Source of the DNA: Synergistales bacterium
Lineage (GTDB): Bacteria > Synergistota > Synergistia > Synergistales > 79-D21
Assembly: GCA_015657435.1 (NCBI GenBank)
Contig: JADLKH010000004.1
Location: 564,320-569,941 of the forward strand
Direction of reading: 5' to 3'
Length of the DNA stretch: 5,622 bases
A program made the translations under genes and the position numbers. Below, one piece after another: positions 1 through 5,622 of this stretch; position 1 is the first letter of the stretch; each line of letters starts with the position of its first letter. The notes under the pieces were generated by a model that saw only the letters and a list, made by a program, of their open reading frames with translations, was not told the origin of the DNA and did not search any database.

Positions 1-540
1 CCCCTTGCGGAGCTTGTCGGGGCCGCGGCAGCGGGGCTGTTGTCCTGGAGATGGGGGTTGTCCTTCGCAGGCCTCTTCGCCCTCGCAACCGGATTCCTCC
101 TGCTCCTGAACGCCCTGACCGATCTCTACAGCGGCTTCATCTACGATGCCTTCGCCCTGGTTCTTGGGGCCGCAGGGCTCGCGCTTCGCGTCGCCGGAGG
201 CTGGGGGGCGCTCCTGGACGGCATTTCCGGAGCCCTTGCGGGCGCCGGGGTCATCGTCCTCATCATCCTGGTTTCAAGGGGAGGGATGGGTTGGGGCGAC
301 GCGTGGCTCATGGCGGGGACCGGAGCGGCCCTCGGCTGGCAGCTGACGCTGGTGGGGCTCTACCTGGGGTTCATCTTCGGGGGAATCGTCGCGCTGACGC
401 TGCTTGTCCTTGGAATCGTCAAAAGGAAGGATCCCATTCCGCTGGGGCCTTTTCTCGCTTTCGGCGCGTTTCTCGCCCTGCTCTGGGGTCCTTCGCTCTG
501 GGGCTGGTTCGATCTGGCGGTGAGGTGGCCCTGGTCCTAG
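1..540 (+). CDS. Type IV prepilin peptidase (A24 family), C-terminal part, 5' end off window
   Basis: Integral inner-membrane aspartic protease that cleaves the leader peptide of type IV prepilins or type II secretion pseudopilins. The frame is open from base 1 to the TAG at 538-540 (179 residues seen), so the TTG at 40 is not the real start; the N-terminal segment, which in many members holds a CxxC-containing methylation domain, is outside the window. Seen: several hydrophobic membrane segments; a first Asp (residue 41 of the visible part, bases 121-123) in LTDLYSGFIYD; a second Asp (residue 100, bases 298-300) in GGMGWGDAWLMAG; and a late PIPLGPFLAFGAFLALLWG stretch typical of the family C-terminus. 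The two Asp match the known catalytic pair (D and GxGD). Odd: the usual Lys after GD is Trp, and the usual IP(D/N) after the first Asp is IYD. It converges on the glycogen operon and is probably functionally unrelated. It could serve pili, competence or type II secretion; the symbol (pilD, gspO or comC) cannot be chosen. Confidence 0.85.
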   Translation, partial: PLAELVGAAAAGLLSWRWGLSFAGLFALATGFLLLLNALTDLYSGFIYDAFALVLGAAGLALRVAGGWGALLDGISGALAGAGVIVLIILVSRGGMGWGDAWLMAGTGAALGWQLTLVGLYLGFIFGGIVALTLLVLGIVKRKDPIPLGPFLAFGAFLALLWGPSLWGWFDLAVRWPWS

Positions 541-547
541 CAGCGAA

Positions 548-582
548 GAAGAAAAATCGGGGGACGGTCCAGGCCGTCCCCC
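548..582 (-). terminator. Intrinsic terminator of the glg operon, in the convergent gap
   Basis: A perfect 9-bp inverted repeat, GGGGGACGG (559-567) and CCGTCCCCC (574-582), encloses a 6-base loop. Read on the minus strand, the stem is followed at once by GATTTTTCTTCTTC, a T-rich tract, which is the classical Rho-independent layout. It starts 19 bases past the stop codon of the minus-strand gene ending at 602. On the plus strand the stem is followed by GTGCCAATCGTTTAC with no T-tract, so termination of the prepilin peptidase transcript here would be weaker. The rest of the 541-601 gap holds nothing else that I can see. Confidence 0.85.
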
Positions 583-601
583 GTGCCAATCGTTTACCCC
601 G

Positions 602-1534
602 CTAAAAATCGCCCATCTGCGCGAGAATATCGGCCGCCAGAGCGTCGAGCTTGTCCGGATCCTGTTCGGTGTCCTGCTGAAGAAGCGCCTCGAGCTGTCC
701 CTGCGCGATCTTCAGCATGTCGCCCATCCCGGCTTCGTCCAGCTGCGGCTCCAGGCTCCGGGCCACTTCGTCCGGAAGCCGTCCGGTCAGGAAGCCGAAG
801 ATCAAAATCGGCGTGTTGAACCAGGCTGCCGCCTGTTCGTCCTCTTCAAGCAGGGGGCCGAAAACGAGCGACATGGCGTGGGTCTTGTCGTCCTGTTCGG
901 AGCCCTCGTCATCCATTTCCCAGATGCCTGACATCAGGAAGGGAAGATCGGGGTCGACCCGGATCGCCGAGCAGACGGCCTGGTAGGATTCGTCGCAGGG
1001 GCCGGATAGCCGGAAGCTTGCCAGGGCCTTCGTGTAGGCGCGTTCAGGGGAGTCGGCTCCGTCCTTCATCGTTTCCTTCAGGGCTTCCCGGTAACGGCGA
1101 AGCCGGAGCAGCGCTCCGTAATGAAGGAGCCGGCCGAGCGTCTGTCCATCCGGGTCGTTCTTCACAAGTTCCTCCGAAAGCAAAAGCGCTTCCGCGAGTT
1201 CTTCCTCACCGCAATTTTCGTCCCCCAGAAGGGAGAAGGAAAGCCGCTGGAGTGATGCGGCCTTCAGCCATTCCGGCAGGCATCCCTCCGAGAGAAGGCT
1301 GATCCAGTCCTTCTCCGGCCGGTCGAGCACCTTCAACACATGACGAAGGCGGTCCCGGTATTCGCCTTCGTCCCCCTGGAAGACCTCGGCCAGGAGAAGA
1401 AGAGCCTCCGGGTTGTCGGGTGAGACGGAAAGGACTTTTACCGCCAGTTCCTCACAGGCTCTGTCGTCATCCGTCTCATAGGCCTCCTCCAGCCATTTTT
1501 CCACTTTTTTACGCAGTGTCGGGTCCGTATTCAC
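602..1534 (-). CDS. Uncharacterised acidic TPR-like protein, last gene of glycogen operon
   Basis: A 310-residue protein of unknown function. It starts with GTG (1532-1534), chosen because AGGGAGG sits 6 bases upstream, and ends with TAG. There is no signal peptide and no convincing membrane segment, so it is probably cytosolic. It is strongly acidic and looks mostly helical. TPR-like helix pairs are visible: residues about 18-52 (acidic helix, then SPDNPEALLLLAEVF), about 115-175 (ALLLSEELVKNDPD, then LLRLRRYREALKE and AYTKALASFRL), and about 176-195 (AVCSAIRVDPDLP). The C-terminal third (after residue 195) is not recognisable as TPR and contains AAAWFNTPILIFGFLTG near residue 238. It lies 40 bases after glgC with no terminator between, and the operon terminator follows it, so it is most likely co-expressed with the glycogen enzymes. 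A scaffold or protein-binding role would fit a TPR protein, but nothing in the sequence shows a partner. I am sure it is a gene and unsure of its function. Confidence 0.85.
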   Translation of the reverse strand: MNTDPTLRKKVEKWLEEAYETDDDRACEELAVKVLSVSPDNPEALLLLAEVFQGDEGEYRDRLRHVLKVLDRPEKDWISLLSEGCLPEWLKAASLQRLSFSLLGDENCGEEELAEALLLSEELVKNDPDGQTLGRLLHYGALLRLRRYREALKETMKDGADSPERAYTKALASFRLSGPCDESYQAVCSAIRVDPDLPFLMSGIWEMDDEGSEQDDKTHAMSLVFGPLLEEDEQAAAWFNTPILIFGFLTGRLPDEVARSLEPQLDEAGMGDMLKIAQGQLEALLQQDTEQDPDKLDALAADILAQMGDF

Positions 1535-1540
1535 AAAAAG

Positions 1541-1547
1541 CCTCCCT
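1541..1547 (-). promoter_or_regulatory. Ribosome binding site of the TPR-like gene; decides its GTG start
   Basis: AGGGAGG on the minus strand, 6 bases (CTTTTT) before GTG at 1534. It is preceded by a run of seven A residues. The close match to the 16S anti-Shine-Dalgarno sequence and the ideal spacing support the GTG as start rather than a later ATG. Confidence 0.8.
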
Positions 1548-1574
1548 CTTTTTTTCCGGTTCCCCTGGCGGTTC

Positions 1575-2846
1575 CTAAGGCAAGCCGAAGAGCCGCTGGG
1601 GTTCCGAGCGTAGCTTCACCTCGGGCATTGGCACGATGGTGATGCCGGATTCGGCGTCGAGAAAATAGCGTTCGGCGTCGACATCGCGATTGTAACCGAT
1701 GACGGTGTGGGGCGGAATAATGTTGTTCGCGTCGATGATGGCATGGCGGATCTTGCATCCTTCCCCGATCACCACCCCGTGACCGATCAGGCTTTCTTCG
1801 ATCACCGACCCTGCACGAATTTCGCAGTTGCGGAAAAGGACGCACCTGTGGGCCACGGCTCCCAGGATCCGGCTGCCTTCCGCCCGCAGAGTTCCCTCGG
1901 TGGAACATCCCAGCCCCTTGTCAGGGTAGGTGAACGAGGGGGGGTCCGCATAGGAGGACGTCCGGACGGGCCACTGGGGATTGTAGAAAGTCAGGTCGGA
2001 CGGGTGCTGAAGCAGGTCCATGTGGGTCTGCCAGTAGGCCTTGATGGTCCCGACGTCCCGCCAGTAGGGGCGGTCCTTGCCGGGCAGCTGATTGCTCGAG
2101 AAGTCATAGGCCGTGACGCGGGCCTTCCTGAACAGGGCGGGCAGGATGTCTCTGCCGAAGTCGTGGCTGCTGGAGGGGTTCCTCGCATCCTCGATCAGGG
2201 CCTGTTCGAGGATTTCGCGCTCGAAGATGTAGTTGCCCATGGAGACGTAGCTCCAGCCCGGTTTCCCAGGGATCTCCGGCGGGGTTGGAGGTTTCTCGAG
2301 GAAACCGGTCACGACCCCGTTTCCGTCCGTGTCGATGCAGCCGAACTGCCAGGCCTCGGCACTGGGGACGACGTTGGCGGCCACCGTCACGTCCGCCTTG
2401 CTGTCGAGGTGGTAGACGAGCATCTGCTCGACGTCCATCTTGTAGATGTGATCCGCCGCGAAGATGCAGACCCGGTCCGCGTCGTAGAGGGTGATGAGGT
2501 GGAGGTTCTGGAAGACGGCATCCGCGGTTCCGGCGTACCAGTGATCCCCCGTCCACATCTGGGCGGGGACGTTGGTCACGAAGAAGTCGCGGCCCCGCAG
2601 GGCTCCCCCGAACTGCCACCCGCGTTCGATGTGCTCGTTCAGGGACTGGCTCTTGAACTGGACCAGGACATAGATGGAGAACAGACCGCTGTTGACCATG
2701 TTTGACAGCGCAAAATCGACGATCCGGTACTTGGCTCCGAAGGGTACCGCGGGTTTGGCACGATACTTGGTGAGGGGCATGAGACGTTCGCCTTTTCCGC
2801 CTGCCAGGACAATTCCCAGAACGCGTCCGTATTTGCCGTAGATCAT
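1575..2846 (-). CDS. glgC: Glucose-1-phosphate adenylyltransferase (ADP-glucose pyrophosphorylase)
   Basis: Makes ADP-glucose and pyrophosphate from ATP and glucose-1-phosphate, the committed and usually allosterically controlled step of bacterial glycogen synthesis, in the cytosol. At 423 residues it is full length for the family. The N-terminal nucleotidyltransferase fold shows LAGGKGERLMPLT (14-26) and RAKPAVPFGAKYRIVDF (29-45), WYAGTADAVFQN (103-114), AADHIYKMD (130-138) with D132 matching the catalytic Asp of E. coli GlgC (D142), FLEKP (182-186) with K185 matching the glucose-1-phosphate-binding Lys (E. coli K195), SMGNYIF (202-208) and YWRDVGT (261-267). The C-terminal part, from about 300 to 395, has hexapeptide-like repeats of a left-handed beta-helix (for example CEIRAGSVIEESLIGHGVVIGEGCKI). 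K39 lies where the E. coli fructose-1,6-bisphosphate site Lys falls, but the effector cannot be read from sequence. Overall wording (ADHIY, YVSMGNYIF, HDFGRDILP) resembles the actinobacterial-type GlgC more than the enterobacterial one. ATG start has a good ribosome site; it begins 14 bases after the glgA stop. Confidence 0.96.
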   Translation of the reverse strand: MIYGKYGRVLGIVLAGGKGERLMPLTKYRAKPAVPFGAKYRIVDFALSNMVNSGLFSIYVLVQFKSQSLNEHIERGWQFGGALRGRDFFVTNVPAQMWTGDHWYAGTADAVFQNLHLITLYDADRVCIFAADHIYKMDVEQMLVYHLDSKADVTVAANVVPSAEAWQFGCIDTDGNGVVTGFLEKPPTPPEIPGKPGWSYVSMGNYIFEREILEQALIEDARNPSSSHDFGRDILPALFRKARVTAYDFSSNQLPGKDRPYWRDVGTIKAYWQTHMDLLQHPSDLTFYNPQWPVRTSSYADPPSFTYPDKGLGCSTEGTLRAEGSRILGAVAHRCVLFRNCEIRAGSVIEESLIGHGVVIGEGCKIRHAIIDANNIIPPHTVIGYNRDVDAERYFLDAESGITIVPMPEVKLRSEPQRLFGLP

Positions 2847-2851
2847 CTTGG

Positions 2852-2860
2852 CTCCCCCCT
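2852..2860 (-). promoter_or_regulatory. Ribosome binding site of glgC, in the glgA-glgC gap
   Basis: AGGGGGGAG on the minus strand, 5 bases (CCAAG) before the glgC ATG at 2846. It fills most of the 14-base gap after the glgA TAA, so a ribosome finishing glgA ends almost on top of it, which favours translational coupling of GlgA and GlgC. Confidence 0.75.
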
Positions 2861-4342
2861 TTAGTGTTCCTTCAGGTCCGAGGCTTCGACTCCCAACAGC
2901 TCAAGGTAGAGGTTCGCATAGGCCATGGCGGAGTTGCTCCAAGAGAAATCCATGGACATTCCCCGACGGACGATTTCCTCCCAGCGACTCCCGTCGGCGT
3001 GGGCGGCCAATGCCCTCTCCACCGCCTGGACCAGCTCTTCCGAGGTGTATTCCGAGAACAGGAAACCGTAACCCTTCTGCGATCCGTCCGCGTCGATGAT
3101 AGTGTCGGCCAGGCCTCCCACGGCCCGGGCCACGGGGATCGTTCCGTACCGCAGGGCGATGAGCTGGGAGAGCCCGCAAGGTTCAAAAAGGGAAGGCATC
3201 AGAAAAAGGTCCGAACCCGCGTAGGCCAGGTGGGCCATTTCCTCGCTGTAGCCGATATAGGACCACAGGCGCCCTTCGAGTCGTTCCGTCGCTTTTCTCA
3301 GACCATCCTCGTACAGGGCGTGCCCGCTTCCGATCACCAGAAGGCGGCATCCCATCCCGACCAGCTTGTCCACCGAGGAAAGCAGCAGGTCGACGCCTTT
3401 CTGCTCGACCAGCCTGCCGACCCAAAGCAGAAGCGGGGCTCCGTCGTCCTCCCATCCGAGCCGCCGGAGAAGGGCCGCCCGGCAGAGGGCCTTCCCGTCC
3501 GGGGATTCGGCTCCGTATTGAGCGGGCAGGACTGGATCCGTGCCGGGGTTCCAGATATCGGTGTCGATACCGTTCAGAATACCCCTAATTTTCCGCTTTT
3601 GGGAGGCCAGGACGCCCTCCAGTCCCATGCCGCCTCCCTTTGTCTGGATTTCCCAGGAATAGCGCGGGCTGACCGTCGTGATGGCGTCCGACGTGAGGAT
3701 GCCTCCCTTCAGGAGGTTCACCTGTCCGTAGAACTCGAGGCCGTCCATCCCGAAGGAGGCGGGATCGAGGCCGAGACCGAGCAGGGCCGCTTCAGGCAGG
3801 ATTCCGTGGTGCGCCATGTTGTGTAGGGTGAGAACCGTGTCGACCCCCAGTCCCATTTTCCGGTAGTGGCGGTGCCAGCGCAGCGCCACGGGGAGCATGG
3901 CGGCCGGCCAGTCGTGGACGTGATAGATCTGGGGGCGCCACCGGGTGGTGGAAGGAAGTTCCAGGGCCGCCAGGCTCAAGAAGGCGAAGGGCAGGGCCGA
4001 AGACTCGTTCAGATCCATCGGGTAGATGGAAGGGTTCGAGAAAAGTTCCGGCTGCTCGAGAAGGTAGACGGGAACCCCGTCCAGGTCCGTCCGCAGGATT
4101 CGGGCCGAAAAAACCCGCCATTCGAGCGACACGTGCACCGAAACGCGCAGCCGCCTCAGAGGCAGCTGGTGTTTCTCGATGTTGCCGAGCACGCAGGGGT
4201 AGGCCGGCAGGAGGACGCGGCAATCGAGGCCGATCTGCCGCAAGGCTTTCGGCAGGGCCTGGACAACGTCTCCCAGACCGCCCATTTTCGCCAGGGGAGC
4301 CATTTCAGGGGCCACATGCAGAACCCTGGGCCGGATCGGCAT
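2861..4342 (-). CDS. glgA: Glycogen synthase (ADP-glucose type, GT5)
   Basis: Transfers glucose from ADP-glucose to the non-reducing end of alpha-1,4-glucan in the cytosol. From the ATG at 4342 it has 493 residues, normal to slightly long for bacterial GlgA. Two Rossmann (GT-B) domains are evident. N-terminal: LHVAPEMAPLAKMGGLGDVV with K19 in the KxGGLGD ADP-glucose site, and HVHDWPAAML with H143-D144. C-terminal: VSPRYSWEI, ILNGIDTDIWNPGTD, WVGRLVEQKGVDLLL with R310 and K315 (matching E. coli R300 and K305), and FEPCGLSQLIALRYGTIPVARAVGGLADT with E387 at the conserved catalytic-site Glu. All key residues are present, so it should be active. It follows the phosphorylase by 45 bases and precedes glgC by 14. 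Start: the ATG gives an N-terminus of usual family length but has only a weak AGG nearby; an in-frame CTG at 4361-4363, adding seven residues, is 6 bases after GGGAGGAG and may be the true start. Confidence 0.95.
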   Translation of the reverse strand: MPIRPRVLHVAPEMAPLAKMGGLGDVVQALPKALRQIGLDCRVLLPAYPCVLGNIEKHQLPLRRLRVSVHVSLEWRVFSARILRTDLDGVPVYLLEQPELFSNPSIYPMDLNESSALPFAFLSLAALELPSTTRWRPQIYHVHDWPAAMLPVALRWHRHYRKMGLGVDTVLTLHNMAHHGILPEAALLGLGLDPASFGMDGLEFYGQVNLLKGGILTSDAITTVSPRYSWEIQTKGGGMGLEGVLASQKRKIRGILNGIDTDIWNPGTDPVLPAQYGAESPDGKALCRAALLRRLGWEDDGAPLLLWVGRLVEQKGVDLLLSSVDKLVGMGCRLLVIGSGHALYEDGLRKATERLEGRLWSYIGYSEEMAHLAYAGSDLFLMPSLFEPCGLSQLIALRYGTIPVARAVGGLADTIIDADGSQKGYGFLFSEYTSEELVQAVERALAAHADGSRWEEIVRRGMSMDFSWSNSAMAYANLYLELLGVEASDLKEH

Positions 4343-4369
4343 GAAGACCTGTTTTTCCGTCAGGGCAAT

Positions 4370-4377
4370 CTCCTCCC
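4370..4377 (-). promoter_or_regulatory. Strong Shine-Dalgarno sequence upstream of glgA, pointing to a CTG start
   Basis: GGGAGGAG on the minus strand in the gap after the phosphorylase stop. It is 27 bases from the glgA ATG (4342), too far for normal initiation, but exactly 6 bases from an in-frame CTG (4361-4363). Spacings at the other two starts in the operon are 5 and 6 bases. A seven-codon ORF, ATG at 4381-4383 to TGA at 4360-4362, spans this site and its stop overlaps the CTG as CTGA. Confidence 0.6.
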
Positions 4378-4387
4378 ATTCATGGGC

Positions 4388-5622
4388 TCATAGGCCTCGG
4401 AAAGCGATGCCGTAGGCCTTTCCGCAGTACTCCCTCACAAGCCTGTGGGTGTTGAAAACGCTGGCGTTCAGCGCGATGGCGTTCTTCATCATCCAGACCC
4501 AGCGCGAGCGGTCCCTCAGGTAGGTGGGGATCACCCGCCGTTCGAGCTTGGCGTAGAAATCCTCGACGTCCTCGTTGGTCCGATTGTCTTCAGGCCCGGG
4601 AAGGGGTTCGGGGCCGATCGACCAGCCGGTGACCTCCTCCAGGCATCCCTCGATCCACCAGCCGTCAAGCACCGAGAAATTCAGGACGCCGTTGTGGGCG
4701 CACTTCATCCCGCTGGTTCCCGATGCCTCTCTCGGGCGGGTGGGGGTGTTGAGCCAGACGTCGACGCCGCTGGTCATGAGGGAGGCGATATCCATGTTGT
4801 AGTTGGGGAGGTAAACCACCTGCAGGGCCGGAGCCAATTTTCTGGCCGCCCTGATGACCCGCTGAAGGACCCGCTTCCCGTCCTCGTCCTGCGGGTGGGC
4901 CTTGCCCGAATAGACGAACTGGACTTTTCCCGAGCAGATGTCCGTCAGCCGACCGAGGTCCTGGAAGATCATGTCGGCGCGCTTGTAGGCCGCCGCCCTC
5001 CGGCCGAAGCCGATCGTGAGCATGTCGGGATCGAGCTCCGCGCCCGTTTCCTCCAGCACCCTGGCAAAAAGCCGCATTTTGGCCGCCTGGTGGGTTTTCC
5101 AGACCTCCTCGTCGGGCAGGTGCAGCGCCTGGATCAGCCGGGAGGGATCCGAGTCCCAGCCGGGGATCGCCTGGTCGAAAAGCTTCCTGAAGCCCGGGCA
5201 TGTCCACGTCCGGGAGTGAACTCCGTTCGTGATGGCTTCGACGCCCGGGAAGTGGAAGATTTCGCGGCTGACCTGGGCGTGCTTGCGGGAAACCCCGTTG
5301 ACGAAGCGGCTGAGGCGGAAACCGAGATCCGTCATCGACACGCCCCCTGGGCCCATGAGCTTCTCGAGCGAGGTGGCGAACACCGGAGACAGGACCTGCC
5401 GGACGAGTTCCATCGAGAAATGGTCATGCCCCGCGGAAACCGGCGTGTGAGTGGTGAAGACGACCTGGTTCTTGATCTTCCCCAGATCCTCGTAACCCTG
5501 CTCTCGCAGGAGTTCCAGCGTCAAAAAGCCCGCGTGTCCCTCGTTCAGGTGGAAGGTGTCGAGACGGCGGTATCCCAGATCCCGCAAGATCCTCAACCCC
5601 CCGATCCCCAGGATGACTTCCT
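4388..5622 (-). CDS. glgP: Alpha-glucan (glycogen/maltodextrin) phosphorylase, C-terminal part, 5' end off window
   Basis: PLP-dependent GT35 enzyme that phosphorolyses alpha-1,4-glucan to glucose-1-phosphate in the cytosol. The frame is open through the right edge: upstream of the TTG at 5596 it reads EVILGIGG and continues as family sequence, so the TTG is internal. 410 residues are visible up to TGA at 4388. Numbering from the first full codon: FHLNEGHAGF (23-32), TTHTPVSAGHD (56-66) with the active-site His at 58, RRAAAYKRAD (207-216) with the K213-R214 pair matching the phosphate-contacting KR of phosphorylases, and EASGTSGMKCAHNGVLN (298-314) in which K306 (bases 4703-4705) is the Schiff-base Lys for PLP. 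The GTSGMK-HNG and DGWWIEG wording is that of the bacterial/archaeal TIGR02094-type alpha-glucan phosphorylases rather than E. coli MalP/GlgP, so whether an N-terminal DUF3417 domain is present cannot be seen. It is the first visible gene of the operon, and its product glucose-1-phosphate is the GlgC substrate. Confidence 0.93.
   Translation of the reverse strand, partial: EVILGIGGLRILRDLGYRRLDTFHLNEGHAGFLTLELLREQGYEDLGKIKNQVVFTTHTPVSAGHDHFSMELVRQVLSPVFATSLEKLMGPGGVSMTDLGFRLSRFVNGVSRKHAQVSREIFHFPGVEAITNGVHSRTWTCPGFRKLFDQAIPGWDSDPSRLIQALHLPDEEVWKTHQAAKMRLFARVLEETGAELDPDMLTIGFGRRAAAYKRADMIFQDLGRLTDICSGKVQFVYSGKAHPQDEDGKRVLQRVIRAARKLAPALQVVYLPNYNMDIASLMTSGVDVWLNTPTRPREASGTSGMKCAHNGVLNFSVLDGWWIEGCLEEVTGWSIGPEPLPGPEDNRTNEDVEDFYAKLERRVIPTYLRDRSRWVWMMKNAIALNASVFNTHRLVREYCGKAYGIAFRGL

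Noticed and set aside
40..540. TTG at 40 as the true start of the prepilin peptidase
   Set aside because: The frame is open and hydrophobic back to base 1, and starting at 40 would remove membrane sequence that the family needs, so the gene is cut by the window edge.
1535..1574. Terminator or attenuator between glgC and the TPR-like gene
   Set aside because: The 40-base gap has a short direct repeat (GGAACCG) and an A7 run on the coding strand, but no stable stem and no T-tract, so it does not look like a terminator.
1707..2705. 332-codon plus-strand ORF antisense to glgC
   Set aside because: It lies wholly inside glgC, whose motifs are complete. The translation is rich in G, V, D, R and P with no recognisable domain, as expected for a mirror frame in high-GC coding DNA.
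2864..3826. 320-codon plus-strand ORF antisense to glgA
   Set aside because: Fully overlaps the conserved C-terminal half of glgA, has no ribosome site supporting it that I can see, and its composition is that of a shadow frame.
4388..5596. TTG at 5596 as the phosphorylase start
   Set aside because: The upstream codons read EVILGIGG, which fits the family sequence just before the RxLRxLG...FHLNEGH segment, so the gene continues past the right edge.
1..5622. CRISPR arrays, tRNA or rRNA genes, insertion sequences, attachment sites
   Set aside because: No spaced repeats, no tRNA-like cloverleaf or rRNA sequence, no transposase and no terminal inverted repeats were seen; almost every base is accounted for by five genes.

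Overview
The window is a dense, GC-rich bacterial region with strong Shine-Dalgarno sites and almost no non-coding DNA. It holds two convergent transcription units. On the plus strand, the left edge (1-540) carries the C-terminal part of a type IV prepilin peptidase (aspartic protease family A24) that begins outside the window. On the minus strand, the rest (602 to the right edge) is a compact operon of four genes, in transcription order: an alpha-glucan/glycogen phosphorylase (5' end outside the window), glycogen synthase GlgA, glucose-1-phosphate adenylyltransferase GlgC, and an unrecognised acidic protein with TPR-like helices. The two units meet in a 61-base gap (541-601) with a strong hairpin followed, on the minus strand, by a T-tract, so it ends the glycogen operon.

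The three recognised enzymes form most of a bacterial glycogen cycle. GlgC makes ADP-glucose from glucose-1-phosphate and ATP, GlgA adds the glucose to a growing alpha-1,4-glucan, and the phosphorylase releases glucose-1-phosphate from the polymer. No branching enzyme (GlgB) or debranching enzyme is visible; they may lie upstream of the phosphorylase or elsewhere. Gaps between operon genes are 45 bases or less, each start has a purine-rich ribosome site, and no terminator is seen between genes, so co-transcription is likely. The promoter must lie beyond the right edge.

The host cannot be fixed from this window. A high-GC bacterium with type IV pilus or type II secretion-type machinery, a GlgC of the actinobacterial-like sequence type and a phosphorylase of the TIGR02094-like type would fit Synergistota or several other deep phyla. 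This is inference from general resemblance only.

Nothing here amounts to a clearly new system. The points most worth a second look are the uncharacterised TPR-like protein at the end of the glycogen operon, the start site of glgA (a CTG fits the ribosome site much better than the ATG), and the altered motif residues in the prepilin peptidase.
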